The notes under the pieces were generated by a model. It had not been told where the DNA came from, searched no databases, and was given only the letters and a program-made list of their open reading frames with translations. A stretch of 64,000 bases of DNA from Enterococcus malodoratus ATCC 43197 (GTDB taxonomy: Bacteria > Bacillota > Bacilli > Lactobacillales > Enterococcaceae): the NCBI RefSeq assembly GCF_000407185.1, contig NZ_KE136481.1, positions 1,211,636 to 1,275,635 on the forward strand. Direction: 5' to 3'. Position numbers and translations under genes: made by a program. Position 1 is the first letter of the stretch, and every line of letters starts with the position of its first letter. This document shows, piece by piece, positions 55,323 through 64,000 of this stretch.

Positions 55323-55348
55323 AATCCCTCATTCGAGGGATTTTTTTT
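55323..55348 (+). terminator. Terminator of the Apf-like gene
   Basis: Perfect arms AATCCCTC (55323-55330) and GAGGGATT (55335-55342), followed by a T-run to 55348. Confidence 0.92.
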
Positions 55349-55394
55349 GGTTACGTTTGATTAACATAGCTCAGACGCAATATGAAAGACTCTA

Positions 55395-56042
55395 TCAATC
55401 TGAAAAAACACGGTTGACTGCGGCTGGAATCTCTTCAACCGTTGCTGCGATTTTATCCGCCTCAGCATCCGTCATTTCTTGCAGATCGCCAAAACCATAC
55501 AAAACACCGATGCTCTTTAAGTGATTCTCTTTAGCACCAATGATATCAAATTTCCGATCGCCGATCATTACAGCCGAGTCGCCCTCTAGCTGCTCAAGCG
55601 CATAAGCAATCACATCTGTCTTCTTTGAACGTTCTCCAGCTAAGTCCGCTCCGAAAATCCCCGTAAAATAGCTTGAAAGATTCACGTCTGCTAGGATCTT
55701 CTTCGCATAAAATTCTGGTTTTGAGGTGGCAATCGCTAAAACATAATCTGCCGACAACGCCTCTAGAATTTCTTCGATCCCCGGATACACAGCTAACTGT
55801 TTAATTCCTTTTTCTGCATAGTATTCACGATAGATTTCGACCGCTTTTTGCGATTCATCCTTATTCAACCCATAAAGATGATTCAGCGTTTCATCCAGCG
55901 GCGGCCCAATAAAAGTATGCAGCGTAGCTAAATCAGGGACTTCCAGTGCTTTTTTCTCCAGCATATAACGAACACTATTCAAAATTCCTTCACTAGAATC
56001 GGTCAAGGTACCATCTAAATCAAATAAAATAATCTTCTTCAT
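55395..56042 (-). CDS. HAD-superfamily phosphatase, phosphoglycolate-phosphatase-like
   Basis: 215 residues from ATG 56042 (AGGAGG six bases upstream; an adjacent ATG is too close). HAD motifs: LFDLDGTLTDSSEG, AIATSKPEF, and MIGDRKFDIIGAKEN. A helical cap region (LHTFIGPPLDETL) is typical of Gph/YjjG-like enzymes. It would dephosphorylate phosphoglycolate or nucleotide monophosphates; the substrate is open. Monocistronic, convergent with the Apf gene and divergent from the VOC-protein gene. Confidence 0.9.
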   Translation of the reverse strand: MKKIILFDLDGTLTDSSEGILNSVRYMLEKKALEVPDLATLHTFIGPPLDETLNHLYGLNKDESQKAVEIYREYYAEKGIKQLAVYPGIEEILEALSADYVLAIATSKPEFYAKKILADVNLSSYFTGIFGADLAGERSKKTDVIAYALEQLEGDSAVMIGDRKFDIIGAKENHLKSIGVLYGFGDLQEMTDAEADKIAATVEEIPAAVNRVFSD

Positions 56043-56104
56043 CATCTACCTCCTGTCCCCATCCTACTGATTCCTTTAACAAATATCAACCCAAGGCAAT
56101 ATTC

Positions 56105-56146
56105 TTGCTAAAAAAACTTATTCCACATATACTTACTTTTAGTAAG
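56105..56146 (+). promoter_or_regulatory. Promoter and operator of the VOC/flavin-reductase operon
   Basis: TTGCTA (56105-56110), 17-bp spacer, TATACT (56128-56133). The perfect inverted repeat CTTACT-TTT-AGTAAG (56132-56146) overlaps the expected start of transcription. This is a likely repressor site. Repeats of the ACTTACT/AGTAAGT type are recognised by HxlR/MarR-like redox or electrophile sensors; no such regulator gene is in the window. Confidence 0.55.
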
Positions 56147-56167
56147 ATTTTTTAGGAGGAATTTATT

Positions 56168-57142
56168 ATGGACACACAAATTCGCGGATTACACCACGTT
56201 ACAGCAATGACTTCTAGTGCCGAAAAAAATTACCGCTTCTTTACGGATATTTTAGGCTTGCGTATGATTAAAAAGACCGTCAACCAAGACGACATCGAAA
56301 CCTATCATTTGTACTTTACCGATGATGCCGGTGCTCCTGGCACAGACATGACCTTTTTTGACTTCCCACAAATTCCAAAGGGAACGAAAGGGACAAATAG
56401 TATCTCTCGGACTGGCTTCCGGGTTCCAACGGATGCTTCTCTAGCTTATTGGGCACAGCGCTTTTCAGATTTAAACGTGGCTCATAGTGAAATCAAAGAA
56501 CGCTTTGGTAAAAAGTATCTAGAATTTCACGATTATGACGATCAGTTGTTCCAATTAGTTTCAGATGAAAAAAATCACGGTGTCGCTGGCGGAACTCCTT
56601 GGAAGAATTCAAATGTTCCTGCTGAACATGCGATTTTTGGTTTAGGACCAACGATCGTAACCGTAGCAAAATTCGAACATTTAAAACTAGTTTTAGAAAA
56701 CTTATTAGGATTCAAAGAAACGGCCGCTGAAGATAGTCTTCATCAATTTGAAGTTGGCGAAGGCGGAAATGGTGCTACAATTATTGTAGACGATCAGCCC
56801 GACATGATTCCAGCACAAGAAGGCTATGGAAATGTGCATCATTTAGCTTTGCGTGTTGCTGATGACGAGGCACTTCGCGATTGGATCGAGAAGATCAATG
56901 CTTTAGAGTTTCCAAACTCCGGCTTTGTCGATCGTTTCTATTTCCAATCTGAATACTTCTTAGCAGCACCAAATGTTCTATTTGAATTAGCAACAGATGG
57001 TCCAGGCTTCTTACAAGATGAAACTTATGATAATGCAGGAGAGATCTTATCCTTACCGCCTCATCTACAATCAAAACGCGAAGAAATCGAAGAATATGTT
57101 CGCCCCTTTGATACATCTGATGCCAATAAAAAACGTCAATAA
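56168..57142 (+). CDS. VOC-family (glyoxalase/ring-cleaving-dioxygenase-like) protein
   Basis: 324 residues with two tandem vicinal-oxygen-chelate domains: IRGLHHVTAMTSSAEKNYRFFTDILGLRMIKKTVNQDD at the start (metal His in GLHHVT), and a second beginning near TIVTVAKFEHLKLVL, with YGNVHHLALRV supplying another His pair. This is the MhqO/MhqA-type layout seen in operons protecting against quinones and diamide. AGGAGG precedes the ATG. Ten bp separate it from the flavin reductase gene. Substrate not known. Confidence 0.88.
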   Translation: MDTQIRGLHHVTAMTSSAEKNYRFFTDILGLRMIKKTVNQDDIETYHLYFTDDAGAPGTDMTFFDFPQIPKGTKGTNSISRTGFRVPTDASLAYWAQRFSDLNVAHSEIKERFGKKYLEFHDYDDQLFQLVSDEKNHGVAGGTPWKNSNVPAEHAIFGLGPTIVTVAKFEHLKLVLENLLGFKETAAEDSLHQFEVGEGGNGATIIVDDQPDMIPAQEGYGNVHHLALRVADDEALRDWIEKINALEFPNSGFVDRFYFQSEYFLAAPNVLFELATDGPGFLQDETYDNAGEILSLPPHLQSKREEIEEYVRPFDTSDANKKRQ

Positions 57143-57152
57143 GGAGGAAAAC

Positions 57153-57773
57153 ATGCTCTTCTATTCCGCTAAAGACTTAACGACTAAACAGAATTATAAG
57201 TTTCTGACTGGCAGCGTCATTCCACGACCAATTGCTTGGATCACGACAATTGATCAAGAGACAAAAGTCATAAACGCTGCTCCCTTTAGCTATTTCAATG
57301 TTGTTGCGAAGGATTTACCTTTAGTCAGTCTCTCAATCAATCGAAATGATCAAAAGATGAAAGATACTGCTCGTAATCTGCTTCAGCAAAATGAGGGTGT
57401 AATTCATCTTGTGGATGATAGTGTATTAGCGGAAATGAATCAATCCTCTGCCAGCTTGCCCGCTAACGAGAGCGAACTATCTGATAGTGGTCTCACACTT
57501 TTAGATAGTCAAGCTGTTGCCGTACCAGCTATTGGTGAAGCACCGATTCGTTTTGAGGTTCGGCTGCATCAATATATCCCAGTCAAAGATCATCACGAGA
57601 AAATCATCAGCGACCTGTTTATTTTGGAAGTGTTGAATTATCATTTTAAAGAGACGCTTATCAATCAGGAAAAAGAATATATCAACTCATTAACATTCGA
57701 TCCATTAGCACGATTGGCCGGCAATACTTACAGTCATATCGCAAAAACTCTGGATCTCAAAAGACCAAAATAA
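57153..57773 (+). CDS. Flavin reductase-like FMN-binding split-barrel protein
   Basis: 206 residues from ATG 57153 (AAGGAGG upstream); longer in-frame reading to the left lies inside the previous gene and is not used. FLTGSVIPRPIAWITTIDQ, NAAPFSYFNVVAKDLPLVSLSI and the C-terminal FDPLARLAGNTYSHIA are typical of flavin reductase domain (FlaRed) proteins that bind FMN. With the VOC protein it probably detoxifies quinones or similar electrophiles. Second gene of a two-gene operon ending at 57772-57809. Confidence 0.9.
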   Translation: MLFYSAKDLTTKQNYKFLTGSVIPRPIAWITTIDQETKVINAAPFSYFNVVAKDLPLVSLSINRNDQKMKDTARNLLQQNEGVIHLVDDSVLAEMNQSSASLPANESELSDSGLTLLDSQAVAVPAIGEAPIRFEVRLHQYIPVKDHHEKIISDLFILEVLNYHFKETLINQEKEYINSLTFDPLARLAGNTYSHIAKTLDLKRPK

Positions 57774-57809
57774 ATAAGGAGTGGGCTCGTTTGAGCTCAC
57801 TCCTTATTT
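57772..57809. terminator. Bidirectional terminator (flavin reductase / HesB-like)
   Basis: Arms AAATAAGGAGTG (57772-57783) and CACTCCTTATTT (57798-57809), with an inner GGCTC/GAGCT extension, between two convergent genes. T-runs occur on both strands. The stop codon of the HesB-like gene lies in the stem. Confidence 0.88.
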
Positions 57810-58150
57810 TCACGTAGATCAATAATTTGCACATTTCCATCAATCATACCGCTAGGACCCTTTAGTTTAATCAAAGACATCCGTGGATCAAAAATCAAAG
57901 ACATCTCATCCTCCAAATACAGTTTAGAATGTTCCTTGATCGAGATTTTACCGATCGTACTTTCAACATCCATTGTATAATCTGAATCGTCTTGATCCTT
58001 ATCCAAGATTAACAAACGAAAGCTAATGTTTAGCGCACAACTACCTGATTTAGAGTATCGGCCTACACCGTCATCCAAGTCTAAAACAATTCGGCTATCT
58101 TGATACTTCTCAAGTCGTTTTACCAATTCATCTGCAATATTTATATACAT
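57797..58150 (-). CDS. HesB/IscA-like (iron-sulfur cluster biosynthesis family) protein
   Basis: About 117 residues from ATG 58150 (GAGGTG nine bases upstream). The fold pattern fits small Firmicutes HesB/IscA-like proteins: MYINIADELVKRLEKYQD, a single Cys in KSGSCALNISFRLLIL, and a strand-rich C-terminus (EHSKLYLEDEMSLIFD, LKGPSGMIDGNVQIIDL). The three Cys of true IscA are not all present, so cluster binding is uncertain. Single gene. Family call is moderate. Confidence 0.65.
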   Translation of the reverse strand: MYINIADELVKRLEKYQDSRIVLDLDDGVGRYSKSGSCALNISFRLLILDKDQDDSDYTMDVESTIGKISIKEHSKLYLEDEMSLIFDPRMSLIKLKGPSGMIDGNVQIIDLRENKE

Positions 58151-58213
58151 GATTCTCATCACCTCAAATAAATCATAGCACGATTCCACCAATCAGCTAA
58201 ATACTTTGCTCAC

Positions 58214-58241
58214 AAAAAAAGACAACCCATAATGGATTGTC
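58214..58241 (-). terminator. Terminator after tRNA-Asn of the rRNA operon
   Basis: GACAACCCATAATGGATTGTC (58221-58241, arms GACAA and TTGTC with an extended CC-AT/AT-GG stem), then a T-run on the minus strand. It ends the 16S-23S-5S-tRNA transcript. Confidence 0.85.
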
Positions 58242-58249
58242 TTAAGAAC

Positions 58250-58322
58250 TCCGGCAGTAGGACTCGAACCTACGACATCATGATTAACAGTCATGCGCTA
58301 CTACCAACTGAGCTATGCCGGA
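58250..58322 (-). tRNA. tRNA-Asn (GTT), last gene of the rRNA operon
   Basis: Identical to the 39034-39106 copy: acceptor TCCGGCA/TGCCGGA and anticodon GTT. It follows the 5S gene by 8 bp and is part of the rRNA transcript. Confidence 0.97.
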
Positions 58323-58330
58323 ATAATACA

Positions 58331-58446
58331 GCGTGGCGACGTCCTAATCTCACAAGGGGCAACCCCTCACTACAATCGGCGCTAAGAAGCTTAACTTCTG
58401 TGTTCGACATGGGAACAGGTGTATCCTTCCCGCTATCGCCACCACA
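58331..58446 (-). rRNA. 5S ribosomal RNA
   Basis: 116 nt beginning TGTGGTGGCGATAGCG and ending GACGTCGCCACGC, as in enterococcal 5S. Identical to the copy at 63698-63813. Confidence 0.95.
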
Positions 58447-58524
58447 CTAGTAATCTTTTGAGTAAACTTCGTTCACTCAAAACTGGATCAGAAACATTCA
58501 AACAACCTTGAATCATTTTATTTT

Positions 58525-61435
<2,911 letters not shown>

Positions 61436-61610
61436 TTATCCTAATTTTCATTAGGGGTTTGATTGTTCCATCTAGCGATAGACTTCCCAATCAGAAAAAA
61501 ATAAGCAATTGAACTTATTAAAAAACTCATTCAACGCGGTGTTCTCGGTTTGTTTGGTTTGTTTCTGTATCCAGTTTTCAATGAACGATCTTGATGACCA
61601 ACGTCATCAA

Positions 61611-61683
61611 TGGAGCCTAGCGGGATCGAACCGCTGACCTCCTGCGTGCAAAGCAGGCGCTCTCCCAGCTGAGCTAAGGCCCC
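61611..61683 (-). tRNA. tRNA-Ala (TGC) in the 16S-23S spacer
   Basis: 73 nt: acceptor GGGGCCT/AGGCTCC, anticodon stem around CTTTGCA with anticodon TGC, T-loop GGTTCGATCCC. Usual spacer tRNA in enterococci. Confidence 0.97.
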
Positions 61684-61758
61684 GATGTTTCTATTTGATT
61701 GAGAGTAAACCTCTCAAAACTGAACGAATAAAGCAACCTGTGTAGTCTCCGTAATATT

Positions 61759-63325
<1,567 letters not shown>

Positions 63326-63501
63326 GTGTTTGAAACAATCTTGCGATTGTTAAGCTCAATTTTAAAAATTGACTTGCTAGCATATTGCTTGCTATGTTGT
63401 TTGTTTCTATATAATAGAAACGCCCTACACATTTGGTTTGTTTTATTCGTTCAGTTTTCAAAGGTCTACATTGTTTGCCGCTTTGTTTCAGCAACTTTTA
63501 T

Positions 63502-63662
63502 ATCTTAACAGCTTACCTAGTAAATGTCAATGGTTTTTTCAAATTTCATTAACAACGCCACAACAACTTAGTTATAATAACTTAACGTTTTTGAAGTGTC
63601 AATAGTTTTACTAGACATTTCCCAACAAATGAAATAACTTTTTGATTTACAGGTATTGTCAA
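63502..63662 (-). promoter_or_regulatory. Three candidate promoters for the rRNA operon
   Basis: On the minus strand: TTGACA (63662-63657) with AGTTAT 17 bp away (63639-63634); TTGACA (63602-63597) with TATTAT (63579-63574), 17-bp spacer; and TTGACA (63530-63525) with TAAGAT (63507-63502), 17-bp spacer. All have the ideal -35 box. They lie between the upstream operon's terminator and the 16S gene. Nothing else is seen in 63326-63670. Confidence 0.75.
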
Positions 63663-63664
63663 GA

Positions 63665-63696
63665 AAGAAAAATTCCATCCTTTTTAGGATGGAATT
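63665..63696 (-). terminator. Terminator of the upstream rRNA operon
   Basis: Arms AATTCCATCC (63671-63680) and GGATGGAATT (63687-63696) follow directly after the second 5S gene, then T-rich sequence on the minus strand. Confidence 0.88.
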
Positions 63697-63697
63697 C

Positions 63698-63813
63698 GCG
63701 TGGCGACGTCCTAATCTCACAAGGGGCAACCCCTCACTACAATCGGCGCTAAGAAGCTTAACTTCTGTGTTCGACATGGGAACAGGTGTATCCTTCCCGC
63801 TATCGCCACCACA
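63698..63813 (-). rRNA. 5S ribosomal RNA (upstream operon)
   Basis: Identical to 58331-58446. It is the last gene of a second rRNA operon: no tRNA-Asn follows, and its terminator is only 2 bp away. Confidence 0.95.
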
Positions 63814-63891
63814 CTAGTAATCTTTTGAGTAAACTTCGTTCACTCAAAACTGGATCAGAAACATTCAAACAACCTTGAATCATTTTATTTT

Positions 63892-64000
63892 GGTTAAGTC
63901 CTCGATCGATTAGTATCAGTCCGCTCCGTACATCACTGCACTTCCACTCCTGACCTATCTACCTGATCATCTCTCAGGGATCTTACTTTCTTAAAGAAAT
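63892..64000 (-). rRNA. 23S ribosomal RNA, 3' end (upstream operon, cut by window edge)
   Basis: The last 109 nt of a 23S gene, identical to 58525-58633. The rest lies beyond the window. Confidence 0.95.

Noticed and set aside
56997..57152. Longer N-terminus for the flavin reductase
   Set aside because: It overlaps the previous gene for 146 bp, and the strong AAGGAGG site belongs to the ATG at 57153.

Overview
The window looks like chromosomal DNA of a low-GC Gram-positive coccus, most likely an Enterococcus. Support comes from the rRNA sequences, the rpoY-rnjA pair, Rex, EzrA, a WxL/DUF916 surface-protein operon, an Ldtfm-type L,D-transpeptidase and an Apf-like LysM protein. I cannot fix the species by eye. 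Apart from the accessory-looking surface and sugar loci, gene content is ordinary Lactobacillales housekeeping. I saw no prophage, insertion sequence, integrase or CRISPR array.

Layout. 1-4300: the start of a YjeM-like amino-acid permease, then a heterodimeric ABC multidrug-type exporter. 4440-7570: rpoY-rnjA with a structured leader, a TetR-type regulator and a cold-shock protein. 7725-13610: radC, a HAD phosphatase, folC, and valS under a T-box leader. 13608-20406: rex, thiI with its cysteine desulfurase, ezrA, aspartate kinase. 20509-30218: one long leftward operon for a cell-surface complex: a small sortase-substrate-like protein, three short WxL proteins, a 997-aa beta-helix WxL protein, a DUF916 protein, a sortase, an unknown secreted protein and, last, an Mga-like regulator. 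30659-41969: metabolic and cell-envelope genes, tRNA-Asn, tRNA-Thr, and a PAP2 phosphatase split by a frameshift at a run of six T. 42096-51352: a sugar locus made of a mannose-family PTS (IIA, IID, IIC, IIB), GH35 beta-galactosidase BgaC, LacC, LacD, AgaS and two GntR/UTRA regulators. 51642-58150: L,D-transpeptidase, a LacI regulator, an Apf-like protein, a HAD phosphatase, a glyoxalase/flavin-reductase pair, and a HesB/IscA-like protein. 58250-64000: a complete leftward rRNA operon (16S, tRNA-Ala, 23S, 5S, tRNA-Asn), followed by the 5S and 23S 3' end of a second operon in tandem.

How the genes work together. The sugar locus reads as a Gal-beta-1,3-GalNAc (mucin core-1) uptake pathway. The PTS imports and phosphorylates, BgaC removes galactose, AgaS converts galactosamine-6-P to tagatose-6-P, and LacC and LacD take it to triose phosphates. 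No GalNAc-6-P deacetylase (NagA) is in the window. In the surface locus, the WxL proteins would bind peptidoglycan, DUF916 would bridge them to the membrane, and the sortase probably anchors the first-gene product, whose sorting signal is IPPMGD instead of LPxTG.

The most noteworthy points are: the sortase paired with an atypical sorting signal; the split PAP2 gene, whose junction sits exactly on a U_UUU_UUC slippery heptamer; several unexplained inverted repeats at promoters; a hairpin covering the radC ribosome-binding site; and the structured rpoY-rnjA leader. All functional assignments come from reading the sequence and from family knowledge; no database search was run.
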